Assembly (NCBI GenBank): GCA_000827265.1 | Contig: KN834757.1 | Span: forward strand, 906,537 to 970,536 | Source: Collybiopsis luxurians FD-317 M1 | Taxonomy: Eukaryota > Basidiomycota > Agaricomycetes > Agaricales > Omphalotaceae | DNA length: 64,000 bases | Direction: 5' to 3' | Part shown: positions 10,400 through 22,962 of the stretch, in pieces | Layout: each line of letters starts with the position of its first letter | How positions within the stretch are numbered: position 1 is the first letter of the stretch | Program-made: the position numbers and the translations under genes | Notes under the pieces: generated by a model | Seen by the model: only the letters and a program-made list of their open reading frames with translations | Databases searched by the model: none | Told to the model about the DNA's origin: nothing

Positions 10400-12622
10400 T
10401 TAAGCAGCCGAGGCTGCAGCCACCACCCTCTCGTCCTTCTCCACCTCTTCGACATCGCGGACGCGCCCTGTTTCGTCCATGCGCACACTAGACGAGGAGA
10501 TCGGTCAATCGATATGCAACTTCGACGAAGAAAAAAAGACGTACAGCGTTTCATCAGCTAGCTCAGTATGGTCCTTGACACGAAGATGGATCATGGGCAA
10601 AGCAAAGACGAGGCCAGCGACGAGCAACACCCAGGTTGAGATGAAGATGTTCATAAACCTATAGTAATGCAGAATATAGTTGGTTAGCAAAGCTAGGAAA
10701 GAATGAAAATTGCGACGAAATAGACGTACGGAATCTTAACAGCGTCTGCACGCCATACACCAGCTGCTCCAGCGGATTGCAGGGATTTGTCTGATCAATG
10801 ATCGATCAGCTAAGTACTCATTCCAAGGTCTTGTGGTAGACAAAAACTTACAAAATCCGACCATGACAGCCAACTTTCCAGCATCATTAGATATAGCACC
10901 CATGAGCCAGTAAGAAGTCGTCTGCCACATTGAATCGAGAAGTCCAAAGCCAATGTACAAGAAAACCCTTCCGATGTATCGGTGTTCATTAAAATCGATA
11001 TTGCTGGGGCCGGGTCGGACGTATTGTCTGCAAGACAGAATGAGGTATGAGTTCACATGCAGACGGGAAAAAAAAAAGGCGAAAGGAGAATGTTACGGAC
11101 TTTTGGTAAAAGTATGCCCAAATGTGAGTGATGAAAACCATGATGAGAAGGGAACCCCATCCACTAAAGGCACGAATTCTACGTCTGAGACGGCTGTCAA
11201 GGATGAAACTGATTCCGATAGAACCAAAGATCTGCGAGGCCCAGTAAAGAAGACCGTTCAGAGAGCGAGTTCGGATATCGAAGAGAGCATCGTTGAAATC
11301 GTTGAATTCTGTTCATCCCAGTAAGATATGCATGAAAACACATCTGAGGTATAGGTTGAACTCACGCCATGTGTAGAACCAGTTGGAGACGAAGAACATG
11401 GGGAAGAGGAGAATGATCCATGGATCAGTCTTAAGGATGAGGTAGAGACCATAGAATTGAGTCTTCCACGAAGGGTGAGGAGGGATTATAGCCTTGGTGC
11501 CATCGGAACGAATGATCTTCTTGGGGTCGGCCATGAACATTGGGATCACGATACCGATGGCGGTTAAGATGATGAATGCGATCTAGACGTACGGTCAATC
11601 TGGGGGATCAAGAGCGGCTGATAGGAATGGACATACATAGGTGCCATTTCCGACTGAATGGCAAAAACAAGATCCGGATTAGAGGAAGCTACATCGTACA
11701 ACGAATTCAACTCACCAGTCCCAGCCTAAAGCGAATTCGTCAGTTATCGACAAGAGAGGACCAAAACATTGCATACGTACCTGATTGTGGAAGTTAGTTC
11801 CGAGGGAAACCGCAGAGCCGACGACACCTCCCAAGTTGAAGACAGCCCAGAAAATGGCGATATATCTTCCTTTCTCAGCCTCCGTCGGGTACGCCAACAT
11901 CAGAGAACCTTGAGCTGCCCATAGAAGTCCTGAAAAAAAGAAGAAAATTAGAGGTCTGAGCTGAAATTGAGATATTCATAACATACCTGCGCAAATTCCG
12001 AGAATGGCACCGGCCGCGACGACGAAAGCGCCTGCATGAGGATGGATGTTCAAGGCACTAGATGGAAGATTGATGTGAGGCCAAGTCCAAAATCCACGTC
12101 AATGGAATCAATCGTACAGATAGGAACCAATGTATAGACAGTATCCGAATGTTCCGAGTTGAAGAGTTAATTTAGAGCCCAATGCATTGTTGATAGATCT
12201 GTGGGGTTAAACAGTTGAGAGGGCATCTCAGGAGCGATAGCAAGATTAGAAAATACGCGTACCCAGCGAAGAAACCGACAGCCGCGAATGTGGAATATAC
12301 GGCCACGTTAGAGTTTGCGCCGGTTGTGGGATCGAGCTGACCACCACCACCCAAACCATTCACGGCGTTGAATAAACCTTCACGAGACCAATGAAGAAAC
12401 ACGCTGTTGCAAGTCGCACACGAGGCTTACCTGGACCCATGAAGCAGACGAAACCAAGCATGAAAACCTGAAATATATCAGGTAAAAAACACATAAAAAA
12501 CGGTAAAATGAACACACTTGTGTTATAGGGTTGAGATAGAAACCCTTGAAACCACTAGGTCTTTCGTATCTGACGACCTCTGCACCATCGTCGCTGCCAG
12601 CTTTCTCGTCGCGGAGAGACAT
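10400..12622 (-). CDS. UNC93-like major facilitator superfamily protein
   Basis: Fourteen exons join without a frame break to 482 residues: 12622-12518, 12467-12431, 12377-12263, 12198-12118, 12057-11987, 11929-11781, 11725-11716, 11653-11637, 11582-11366, 11308-11101, 11027-10852, 10790-10730, 10658-10545 and 10487-10400. Twelve hydrophobic segments and the blocks 'GLFNAVNGLGGGGQ', 'SWKTQF', 'WQFNDFNDALFDIRTRSLN' and 'LLDSMWQTTSYWLMG' match fungal UNC93-like proteins (DUF895), for which transport substrates are not established. The N- and C-termini are charged and should face the cytosol. Two consecutive exons are only 10 and 17 nt long. Start ATG 12622 is the first in the frame. Confidence 0.92.
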
Positions 12623-13914
12623 TTGGAGAGCCTGGCCAAGAAGTGGTAAGGGTGAGGGAAGGCAAGAACCTAAGAAGTGAGCAATTCATACGATACTTAT
12701 ATGAGATGGAACAATTCAACAAATTTAAATTTGCAACCCACTTGGAGGAAGGAGAAAAGACCCCGTGCAAGCTTTCTGAAACTGACAGCGCTATCAAGCA
12801 TCTGCATGGAATCCGACTTATCAGGAGATTTCGATTAGACCTTGTGCTCCAGTTGTGGCGCTTGTTTACCGGAGCTTTTTTTGCGGTGAATCGGCTTTCT
12901 CAAACTACGTCGTTACTGCCCATTCGGTTGACCATGGCCGCAGATTATAGGAGAGCAAGAGCTGAAAGCACTGCTCAAATTTGCTGCGAGGAAGAGGAAG
13001 GTTTGTACCCCGGATCGGAAGCATGTGGTTTGCGGGAGCGACATCAAGGAAGCACAACTCAGTTATCGGTCCGTTCCTGGCTAAAGTCCAATACCTCAAT
13101 ACAAGATGGTCGGACCATTGAAAAAATTGAAAGAGCCTCCCGAATCCAGCCCAAGTTTATTCATGAAGATCCGCTCAATTTTCACAACGAGGGTCAACGA
13201 GGGAAACGGAAAAGAAACGAATAAGACATTCAAATTCAACTTCAATTCGAGTGCTTCTCACTCACGCGACTTATCGATATCGTCGAGTCGAGACATCTGT
13301 ACAAATTCACAGCCTAGTGGCTATCACAAGAAAGTCCGACCATGGTGAACGGCTGAGCCGCCTCGGTGTGCTCAGTAGTGAGCACTAAGCGCAAATGCCC
13401 CAATCGGGCTTGACTGTAACAAGGAGTTGACGATGAGTGGTTTCAAGATGGAAATGACCGAGTCTCCCTTCAATATGAACTGCGGACACGACCGGGAAGT
13501 TCCAGGCAGACCCATTCCAAAAGAAACTTTTTCCCAAATCTTTTCCTTGCTTTACAGTTGAGACAAGGTTTGTTCCCTTGCGTGCGTCCAAACCAATAAG
13601 CAGGCCCCATATTAGAGCGAGGACAGGAGTAGAAGATGGTTTGGGTAGGAAACTATAGTGTTAACCTGGCGCGCAGGATCTCAGTTAGGATGCGTAAGAA
13701 TTTTCATTGCTCAGTAGAAAGTACGGAGAACACGGTCGCATAGGCTAGAGCAGCTTGAAATTCCGCGTGCCCCCCAAAATACACTTTCGAAACATTATTT
13801 GAAGAGAGCATGTTCACTCACCTGAATGAGTAGTTATACACTTCTACTGGCGTCGTCCGAGACAATATCAGATATCAGTCATGTAGAAATATCTGCAAAC
13901 GTACAGAGAGCTGA
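12623..13914. other. Intergenic stretch, no supported gene
   Basis: An open frame of 193 codons runs over 12643-13224 on the plus strand, but it begins at a non-ATG codon, has no family resemblance and covers the promoter side of the UNC93-like gene, so it was not called. Nothing else stands out. Confidence 0.5.
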
Positions 13915-15121
13915 TCATCGCTGAGTAGAGACAAAATCTGCTCCAGAGTCATCTCCCTCCTCTGCCTCCTCTTCCTCAAATCCATTTTCATATTCCCCAC
14001 CTTCATCTTCGTCCATATCATATTCGCCTTCAAATTTGCCATCGTCGCCAATATCAAGGACAGCCTGGACATCCTTTTCCGTAATTTCGGCGTCAGCGTC
14101 CGCATTATCTTCTGGTTTGACATCTTTATTATCGACCTCCCCTTCCCCATCCTTTGTGGTCTTTTCGACTGGTTTTGAAACTGTACCTTCCGTCTGAGAA
14201 AAATCCTCAGCATTCGATCATTAAGCAGGATATGATGCTCGGAATTCAACGTACATGATAAACGGCCGTCCAGTACCCGCTCCAGTAAGTGGCTTCGAGC
14301 GCACGCTTGAATGCCTCATCCCGACTTACCGTATGTCCAGGTGAAGCAGTGCTGTAGTATTCTGAGAAATCAGGTGCGGAAACCTGTCCATTTGTTGCTG
14401 TTTTGGGCGCCGAAGCAGAAGGAGGAGGAAGCGAAAGCCCGGCGTCATGGGTGGGGATGAATGTATCAAAATCGATAGGTTTCGAATCGGACTCGTCAGG
14501 ATCAGGGACCGTCGAAGTTACTCCGCTGACACGGCTATCTTCAGCAGCGGAGGCGGAAGGTGGCAGTGGACCTACACTAACGGTAACGGCGGTAGTTGGA
14601 GGAGACGGCTGTGATTTCTTTTGCTTTTTGGAGGGAGGGGGAGGGGTATTATACCATCTGCTGTCGCTGCGTCAGCACACCTACGTGAAGGAAAGGTAAG
14701 ATAAGGTGTGACCGACAAAGGAGACTTGTGGATTGGTTCATTTTTCCAGCCTTTATCAGGTCCATGATATGCCTAGCAAAGACGAAATTTCAGTATGCGG
14801 GCTACTCGAAGGAACGAGAATACAAACCTGATACTCCTCGGCAGCAGCATTCCAAGCCTCGATAAGCGCAGAATCATCCCAAATCTCCTCATGAGTAAGT
14901 TCCCTGCTCTCTTCTACTTCCAGATACTCTGCATCTTCATCTTCTTCGTTGGAAGGGTTCTTCGAGGCGGTGTTGCTGTACCGCGACTTTCTTTTGCGTT
15001 TTTTGGTTTTGTTATTACCAGAATTCGAGTCGGATTTTGATAAACTGGACGCCTCTTGAACGACGGCCTCGGTCATTTCATACGGCAGGGTAATATCGTC
15101 GTAGGAAACGACCGGCCTCAT
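13915..15121 (-). CDS. SMN1: SMN-like protein (survival motor neuron homolog)
   Basis: Exons 15121-14828, 14772-14717, 14657-14255 and 14193-13915 give 343 residues in one frame. Two hallmark segments of SMN, the core of the complex that loads Sm rings on spliceosomal snRNA, are visible. The Gemin2-binding helix is 'EEIWDDSALIEAWNAAAEEY' (residues 78-97). The self-association YG box is 'ALEATYWSGYWTAVYH' (residues 236-251), with the Y..SGY....Y pattern. Between them is a proline- and serine-rich linker; a lysine-rich patch 'KTKKRKRK' lies near residue 42. The Tudor domain of animal SMN is absent, as in Schizosaccharomyces pombe Smn1. Unusually, a 93-residue acidic exon follows the YG box. ATG 15121 was chosen because 'VVSYDDI' follows; an in-frame ATG lies at 15172. 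Confidence 0.8.
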
Positions 15122-15442
15122 CAGTGTCGCAGAAAGAGAGCGTGCGCTAAAGTAAGCGCTGACCGGAGTCATCTCAGAACTGAACTCACATGGACGCGTC
15201 AATATTTTTCAAGAGAGCCCAAGACACGGTCCAGGATGGCTGAACCTTCCTTCTCGAATGATTGTCAACCAACCACGACATATATTTATGGGTAGACGTT
15301 CTACTCGGAGTTGACGGCTTTTTTTTTCTAAATAAGGCCTTATTGTCGCGTCTACATTGAGTTTCCGGAATTGTTTGATTCTCCATGATACAGTTTCAAT
15401 TGACAAAATTGAACTGCTGTGCGAACACTTTCTCAAACTATC
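15122..15442. promoter_or_regulatory. Divergent promoter region, SMN-like / F-box gene
   Basis: Only about 320 bp separate the two start codons on opposite strands, so both promoters and 5' leaders lie here. A run of eight T at about 15321-15328 is the only feature noticed. Confidence 0.4.
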
Positions 15443-17398
15443 ATGCTGACCTCCCTGCCTTTGGAGGTTTTACACAGAATCGGAAATGAGGTATGTTCAG
15501 ACTTCTTGCAAGCTTTGAAATTCGGTCGTTCATTCCACAAAGACGGCCCGACTTGAGGACAGGAAAAGCCTTCGCCGTACCTGTTCCCTACTGGCAATGG
15601 CACTCAAACCTCATGTACTGGCAGAACTCACTTTGAACATGCATGGCCACAATTTGGAGCCAGGAATCAGCTTTCTTCGAGCTCTCATGCACGAAAAGGT
15701 CTTCAACCTGGATTCAGAAGACCCGAGGGCCATCTCCAAATACGTTCGAACTCTCCACGTTGATTCCCTTTCCCCTTCATTCTTTCCTGACGCTGAATTT
15801 GAGAAGAAGCAAGAAAACTTTAAATACACGTATGAAGTCGAGGATCGGGTTAGATCCTGGGCAAAATTTTGGCCACCTCCTCCATCAGACTCGCGAGTTT
15901 ATGTAGCAGAGCGGACAATGTATTCTCTATTGGGACCCGCTTTAAAATCTCTACACAATCTAGAAACAGTTCGGTAAGTTTGTTTCATTTCTTGTACTGG
16001 GTTTCCCCTCATGCGCAGGAAAAAATACAGGTTGCGATGGCATTGGAAAGACTACGAGGAAGTTTTGAGTGCTATGATGGCATTCTTATCTTCTCCGGAT
16101 ATGGCACCCAACATCAAAGAGTTCACTTTTGAATATACACCTTCAGAAGAGAAGCAGGACGGTCCTGTCCCCCTTCCCTATCTGCCCAACCTTCAAGTCC
16201 TTTCAGTTTCGGGAAAATTTTCCGATGATGCCTTTGAAAACCTAATGAAATACCCTACGATCTCAGCTTCCTCTCTCAGAGCGTTCGAGGTCTCGCGTCA
16301 AGGCCACTGTTTCGGCTACGTCCCAATGGAAGACCCCATATCCTCTACCATCACTAGCCTCAAGCTCAGCTGGTCGTCGATTAGAGTCAAGCAAGTCGTT
16401 CATGCGAATCTCACGTCCTTGAACCTTGACAATGTAAAGTTGATGGATGAGGGAGGCAAAGGATTAGTTTCCTGGAGTGAACTATGGAATGCCCTCTCGC
16501 TCGAACACGTACGTCTCCGTAGCCTAGTCTTATCCGGACACCCTGGTGCCTACGACGATTTTGTGGACTATCTTCAATCTTACTCGGGCTTGGAGGTTCT
16601 CGGGCTCATCGGAACCGGACCTCGGTGGTATGTCCCTTCGAAATATAACATTGCCGCGGATCGGTTTTTTGAAGAGGCCCTCCCAATGCACGTGGATTCG
16701 CTGGTGAAACTGGAGGTGATGCCGGCGTTTGAAAGCAGATGGTGTTTCGGGGCCCATAATGCAGAGGCGTTCAGGAAGTGTAGGAGATTGCGGACGCTTG
16801 GGCTAAAAGTAGCTCATAGGGGACTGGAACGAGATCCGCTCTACATGGAACTGTTACAAAAGAGTCAGTCCCGCTATATCGACGTGAACCTACCCTCCGA
16901 ATCGACCGATCATCCGAATTCTGTGGTATGTCTTTATTCTTTCTCAAGCTCGGGTTATGGTCGTACTGAGTAGCTACCTATCGTTCCTCTTTCCAGCATT
17001 TCCTTCTCAGTATGATCTCATCATCCTTGCCAGACTTGGAGAAACTCACCTTGGACGCTGCGCGGAAACCAGAGTGGGCACCGCATCATATGGACGCGAT
17101 GTTTGGTGTTAGATATCGGTTGGAGTATCGCCGCCGGATACATGCGTCGATTGCGAGTTTTACTTGCCTCAATAGTGATGACGATGTACTCAAGTGGGTG
17201 AAGGTGTATATCGGGAATGAGAGGGTCATTGTAAATCGCTACGATGTCGCGGAGGATACGATTGAAGCCGAGGATACGAAGGAGATAATATTCGAAGAGG
17301 AAGATTTTCACAGCGAGAAGGATGTAGGAACGACGGATAACCGTGATTTGCCATTGCTGACACGGATCTCAGGAGTGATGAACAGGATTCTTGCCTAG
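15443..17398 (+). CDS. F-box protein
   Basis: Exons 15443-15490, 15543-15973, 16019-16925 and 16997-17398 join to 595 residues. The first 45 residues fit an F-box ('LTSLPLEVLHRIGNE', then 'DRKSLRRTCSLLAMALKP'), the part that would bind Skp1 in an SCF ubiquitin ligase. The rest has leucine-rich segments such as 'LPNLQVLSVSGKF', 'LTSLNLDNVKL' and 'LRSLVLSGHP', which fit irregular leucine-rich repeats as the substrate-binding part. The short first exon carrying the F-box start is easy to miss; without it the protein would lose its Skp1-binding helix. Such F-box proteins are numerous in Agaricomycetes and substrates cannot be guessed from sequence. Confidence 0.85.
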
Positions 17399-17524
17399 AC
17401 CACAGGCGTAGGCACGGAGCTAGACTAGTACTATTAGCTGTATTGTGAATGTATGTGGGTTCATTTCTGATGGAGGAACTACAACGCCTCGTAAAGTTTC
17501 GAATATTCAAGTTGAAAATCTGCG

Positions 17525-18994
17525 TTAGTCGTCGTACAGAAAATTAATTAACTGGGTAACTACATGAACATTTACACTGTTCCCTATAAGACGATACTTC
17601 GTCTTGGTGGATATACCTTCCGGCCAGACAAATGCGGGCTCCCTATTGTCGTCGAACGGACTACTGTTATCAACTGTATCTCCTCCGTGGCCATTGAATG
17701 GAGGCAATGAGGGGGGGATGAAGTGGAATATACGTAGTAGCTCAGAAGGGCTGAAGTAGCGCAAACGAAGAGGATGTAAGATGCGCACAGAGTTTGGCTG
17801 GCCGGAGGCTTGAGCGGTGAGGAAGGCATCGAAGGTTTGAGTAGTCTGCGGGGAAAAAATAGACGAATTTAACTGTAGATACAACTCATTGAGAGCTCTA
17901 CCTACATCGAGCTCAGGATTCATCTGAATGATTGATCCCGCGCGTTCTACGAGTTGAGTGTATCCTGTGAAGCTCAGCGACTCCGTTTTGGTGAAGAAGT
18001 ATAAACATGCATGTACCTCTAGTGAAACAACAAGTACGTTTAGCAGACGGAAGGACGATATCAAAAAGACGACCCCATTTTTCAAGAACCTTGTCCGGAA
18101 TCGCGCAAGGATGTGGATCGTCCTTGTCTTCCTCGTCTAGGTAATAGCCAACTTCTAGCGTAGTATCTGTATCGACAGAACTTTCGGGGTCGTCCCTGGG
18201 ATCAACCCAAGCAGCCAGATCGGTATCGTTGAAGCCGGGAAGAGAGCGATAAGTCATCCCTGGTTGAATCAAAGTAGAAAATGCAAATGGAGCTGTCTTG
18301 GCCAGCAGATAGTATCTTAATCTTGAGTTCGGGATACCGAACTGGAGTGGAGTTAACAAAAATTCGGCCGTAGTGTATCCCAGAGAATGAAGTTGAGATA
18401 AAAGAATTTGGCGAGTGGTCGAGCTCTGATAAAAGAAGTTAGATCGCAGTGCCATCGTACTACGATCAACATACTTCAAATCCCCCGACATTCTCGACCA
18501 GCATATGCGTAGGATGTGTTTTCAGAGCAAATAGTTCCGGAAGAACATTCTGAACAAGATGCAGAAACGATTTTGCGCGAGGATCAAGAGATCCTTTGGC
18601 ATCTGGGTTTAAAACTGTATACGGCTGACATGCGGGTGAAAGAATCCATAAATCAGCTCGGAAAGAAGTCAGGAAGTGGGCGTCGAGTTCAGTAATGTCC
18701 TTCTAGACTAAATTTAGCATAGAAACTAGGGTTGTCTCGGTTAACAAGAACCTTTGTGGCGATCGAAGGTCCGTGATTTGCGTCGTATACTTTGGCGGCA
18801 TTTTGGTCCCAGTCAAAAGCCTTTAGTACTGTTCCTCTCACTTTGCTGCACTTGAGAGCAAGATGGAGACCTCCTGATGAGGTTCAGTAATTTATTAAAA
18901 TAAAATATGGACCATCAGTACCTATTCCACTGTAAAATTCGAGAGCGCGAACATCACGGTCATGCACAGACGGGATCATGCGGTTGTGAGTCAT
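17525..18994 (-). CDS. DNMT2: Dnmt2-type tRNA (cytosine-5) methyltransferase
   Basis: Exons 18994-18922, 18873-18752, 18702-18475, 18425-18017, 17964-17906 and 17845-17525 give 403 residues. The order of motifs is that of TRDMT1/Dnmt2, which methylates C38 of tRNA-Asp: SAM-binding 'FYSGIGGLH' (residues 20-28), the catalytic loop 'SPACQPYT' with Cys90, 'ENV' (135-137), 'QFGIPNSRLRYY' and C-terminal 'YRLIGNSVNVHVV'. The catalytic loop reads PACQ where most relatives have PPCQ. The last intron (63 nt) is a multiple of three and open in frame, so a form with 21 more residues ('GRALNELYLQLNSSI...') is possible. However, the T/C tract before 'cgcag' favours splicing. The gene is divergent from the PHD-finger gene. 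Confidence 0.92.
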
Positions 18995-19214
18995 GGGCGT
19001 CCGATGAGAAATATTACCTAAGTCAGTTGGACTTGTCCATTTCAGTTCACCTCCTTGTCGCCTTACCCTCATCCTCCTCCCTTTAATACTCCTTTTTTTT
19101 ACTCTCATCACACCCTGTATACAGATACGGGTCTTATTGTTACACTGCGAAACCTTCTCTCTGCCTCAATCCATCTGCGAAACCCTTTTCGAACCGTATC
19201 TCATCAATAAATCA
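18995..19214. promoter_or_regulatory. Compact divergent promoter, DNMT2 / PHD-finger gene
   Basis: About 220 bp lie between the two start codons on opposite strands. Stretches of T at 19092-19099 and C/T-rich blocks on the plus strand are typical of fungal promoters. No TATA element was identified. Confidence 0.4.
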
Positions 19215-22200
19215 ATGGCCTCTGCGTTTGAACCTTCTTCGAACGATAAACAGATGTCGGATACTCATCGAGATCAGTCTTATCAACCTCGTACCCCAAG
19301 AAAAAGTCCAACTTTATTACCCCTTATGGAGAATTCTGGTGATTTAGTTGCAAGCGTCAATGATGCCCAGTATGTTTATGCCGCCATTAGTTTTGGATTG
19401 ACATTCAACCCTTTCCAGTAGTTCAGACCATCCGAGGGCAATCTCAAGCCTGTATGCTCATCTTCCGACTCCTCAGAGGTCAGTGAGACCAGAAGTATAC
19501 ATCTGTGATGGTGCATTCTAAACTGCATCGTAGTCCAAATAACATCGCAAGCTATATCCCTGGGCTTCCGAATACTCCAGAATCTCCCGTATCCCATGTG
19601 TAAGTCGCTGCCTGCTCCAGGAGAGTGCGGTTGACCAACAGTTTCCAAGCTCTCATTCTTTCCCCCCTTCTGCACGGTCTCTGGCTGAACACTCGGGAAG
19701 ATTGTAGGTTTTTGTTTCTTCATCACTTTGGGAGCCTTTCTAACATCCGGGTAGCCTCGATGGAACGCCGAAGAGATCACCTCTAAGAAGTCAACAAATT
19801 ATGACCCCGGAATCAAGGTGCGTTCGGATCGGTAATTTAGTGAAGCTCCATACTTATGCTCTTCTGTAGTCCGTTTGCCAGTCGAATCGATGCACAGAAC
19901 AAGTAGGCTGTTCCGCAATTCAAATTCTTATATCTGATCGTCGTTTCAGTATTTTAACCCCCGCAACCCCCACTCCAAGAACTATGCCGTCTCCGTACGT
20001 TTGTGCCCTTATTGAATGAATACAATTGTCACTTAATGTTCTTCCAGCGGTGGCATGGAATCTTTAACATCTTCTCCTCTCCGAAAGACCCCTTCCCCTT
20101 CCCCTTCAATTGAACTTCATTCTTCCCAACTCTCATCTCCTTTTGTGGCGAAAGCCTCTGTCTCAACGAGAAGTTCGCGACCATCCTCTGCGTCTCCCAA
20201 TACCGCCAATGAAAATGCTCCTTCCCCTTTGCCCCCTATTTCCTCTCTGATCTCGACCCCTCCAATTTCACCCCTTCTCGCCTCCGGCTCTACCATTACT
20301 CCTTCCGTTTCGACTACACCTCCTGCGCATGGCGGTGAGCTGGAACGCATCCACCAAGCAATGCAACAGCAGCATGATGCAGTAGAGAGTCGCCGACCCG
20401 AATATCTCAAACGATCCAAGAGAACACTTTCCGATGCTGATCCCACTGCCTTGATGGAGGACGACGGTGGCGGAGAGAGAGATAGGTATTCGTCTGTTGG
20501 AATCATGGACAGTCCTATGAAAGGTCGCCGGATAAAGCTTTTCCAGGAGACGAGTGAGGAGAGCTTCGAAGAGAGTCTTATGGCGGGAGGTTACGGACGC
20601 TACGTGAGATTCATTTAATATTCGATCCTAATGACATTATAACCGGTATTTTTCTAGCGCACTGCTGATTGGGTCCGTCAACCTCAGCCTATAGTAGTGG
20701 CCTCAAGCACAGGGGCTCCAGTTAATGTCGTCGCTCATCTTGAAGAAGTGCAAAAAGAAGAGCCTTCGCCTCCCCCAACTGAAAAGGAGATTCGAAAACG
20801 CAAAAGGCTGGATGCTTTCCGTAGCTCTTCTGCTCTCAGCTCTTCGCGACTGTACCCAGTTGACATTGAAGGCAAAGGTCGTGTTCTCCTGGATGTTCCT
20901 ACTGAACGCAGTGACATTGAGGCCACAGCTGTTGCCTCCAAAAAGCGCACACCGGGTAAACGCAAACGGAAAGCGGAACCAACTGCCAAGGAGCGCCGAG
21001 CGTTAGCCGCAGCTGCCGCAGCTGAGGAGTCAGCGGAGAAACCCAATTGGCCCGATACAGAGTTCCCTTGGAAGCTTAGAACGGAAGAGAGAACTGAGCA
21101 GGCGAAAGCGGAAGAGGAAGAGCGTCTTAAATGGATTGAAAAGTTTTTGGACCGAGATACGGATGACGAGGATGACGAGGATGGGGGAAGTATTGGCCTT
21201 TATGGTGGCGATAATCCTGATGAAGAAGTTCTTCCTTCGTCTGTTTGGGGCGTTGTCTATGAAGACGGAGAGGACCGTCCGGTGCCTTATCGAGCTGGAA
21301 GAGGCAAGATGGTCCCTCTACGAGGAGATCCAGGCCAATATCGCGTTGTCCATCAGCTCAGACGGAGCGCGTATTTTCCCAGCGATCCTGCTGATGCTAG
21401 AGCCGCCCTTCTATCGAAAAAATCGGTTCGTGCGTTATCTTACCGCCGCCAACGCCTAAGATCAATACGTAGAACTGGTGACGATGGCGGTAACGAGGGC
21501 GAGGCAGCTCTTTGCATTTGTCGAGGTCGTGACGATGGCAGAGAAATGGCACAATGCGACTCTTGCAATACCTGGTACCATCTCGACTGCATCGGAATTG
21601 AGGATGTTGCCGAACTGGGCGCAGCTGAGGATAAATGGTATTGTTACCGTTGCGAACCCGAAAGCGACTCGCCTCCATCCATCGAGACATCAACAGTAGC
21701 ACCAGAGGTCGAGCCAGATTTTGCTCCTACTGACGAAACTCCACACCGTCGAGAAGCTGATGCTCAATTATATCAGCCTGAATCACCAACAACGCAATCT
21801 TGGAGCCTCTCAGTCTCTCAGGTTCCCAAGACGCCCACTCGAGGTGTGGCAAGTAGTTCAGAATTTGGCTCAGGTTTCAGTTCCTCGTCTTCTCATTTTC
21901 CGTCTTCGCGACAAGCTCCTGTTACTCCTCGTCATCAGCTTCGCGACGTCCGAGTCATCACCGGGTCCACTCCTGGTGGCCCCTACGACGTCCCCGGCTT
22001 CGACGACAGCCAATTTGATCCTACATCCACTCCATCACGAGGCATCAAATTCGGTGGACCTTTCACAACTCCCAAGAATTCCCTATCATCTCGTGCATTC
22101 CAGACTCCCTCTAGACCAAATCTTCGTGGTTCTACCACTGCCTCCTTCGGAGCCGCTGGATTTTTGTCCTCGGCTCTGAATGAGCGCGGGACAGAGCAGA

Positions 22201-22388
22201 GTCTTTACACCTATCACCGTCCAGGTCCGTTTCCAGTGGAGGAATCGTCTCCCATCCGCCGGGAGGGACACCGCGTTCGTCGGATAGCGGATGCGGCTGG
22301 CATGTCGGCTTCGCGACCTCTCTTTGAGGAGTCTCCTTTACGGATGAAGGGCAAAGGTCGTGCGCTAGATTTTGGAGTAGAAAATTAG
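19215..22388 (+). CDS. PHD-finger protein
   Basis: Exons 19215-19369, 19419-19478, 19534-19599, 19950-19994, 20048-20603 and 20658-22388 give 870 residues in one frame. A single PHD finger lies at about residues 580-625: 'CICRGRDDGREMAQCDSC', then 'WYHLDCIGI' and 'WYCYRC', with the full C4-H-C3 set. PHD fingers of this kind read histone H3 tails, so a nuclear chromatin role is likely. The N-terminal third is rich in S, T and P with repeated 'TP' steps ('PRTPRKSP', 'PATPTPRTMPSP'), suggesting CDK phosphorylation. The middle has basic stretches ('KRTPGKRKRK') and an acidic run ('DTDDEDDEDGG'). The 350-nt intron at 19600-19949 is long for this genome and may hide another exon. Confidence 0.88.
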
Positions 22389-22962
22389 GACATGTCTCGG
22401 GGGTGACTGCCTCGCCTCTGCCGTTTGCTGATGATGCTTCGTCTTCTTCTACCTTTCCTGACTTGCCTGCTAAATTTGCATCATATCTTGAACTTTCCTT
22501 TACCTAGCTTGATGATCCCGCTCGATATTTTATGTTTATAGGATTGATGAATCATTTTTATGTTGCTTAAGGTATTTGCTCGACTCTCTAGTTTACTTAC
22601 ACATCTAAAGTTATAGGTTTTGATACCGCTAAGTATATATGTGTAAGTAGTCTTAGAAGTTGATATCGATGAGAAATTGCATTGTAAGAAAAGAGGTATA
22701 ACGTATAACGCCAAAGGAAGGACAGTTGCACTGGAAAATTATCATTCATTTGAGTCGAATTTTCAAGGACGCCTACAATATATCTTGAAGGTGCAGTAAA
22801 TTGTGCTAGTCTGAAAAGTGCGGTGAGAGCTGACCAGTCTTGAGTTCGAAGAAATGGACCGGCGCGTGCAGTGTGACTAGACGCGTTCGAGTCACATCTA
22901 GATTTTTGAATTTTGACAGACAACCGCGATCTCCTTTGTTTTAACCATCAGCCTCGTTCCCA
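22389..22962. other. Intergenic stretch
   Basis: It contains the 3' flank of the PHD-finger gene and the promoter of the next gene, both on the plus strand. No gene or repeat was seen. Confidence 0.6.

Noticed and set aside
12643..13224. Plus-strand open frame of 193 codons
   Set aside because: It has no ATG at its start, no family resemblance and lies over the promoter of the UNC93-like gene.
19376..19780. Minus-strand frame of 134 codons in the long intron of the PHD-finger gene
   Set aside because: It overlaps two coding exons of the PHD-finger gene antisense and shows no motif or splice partners.
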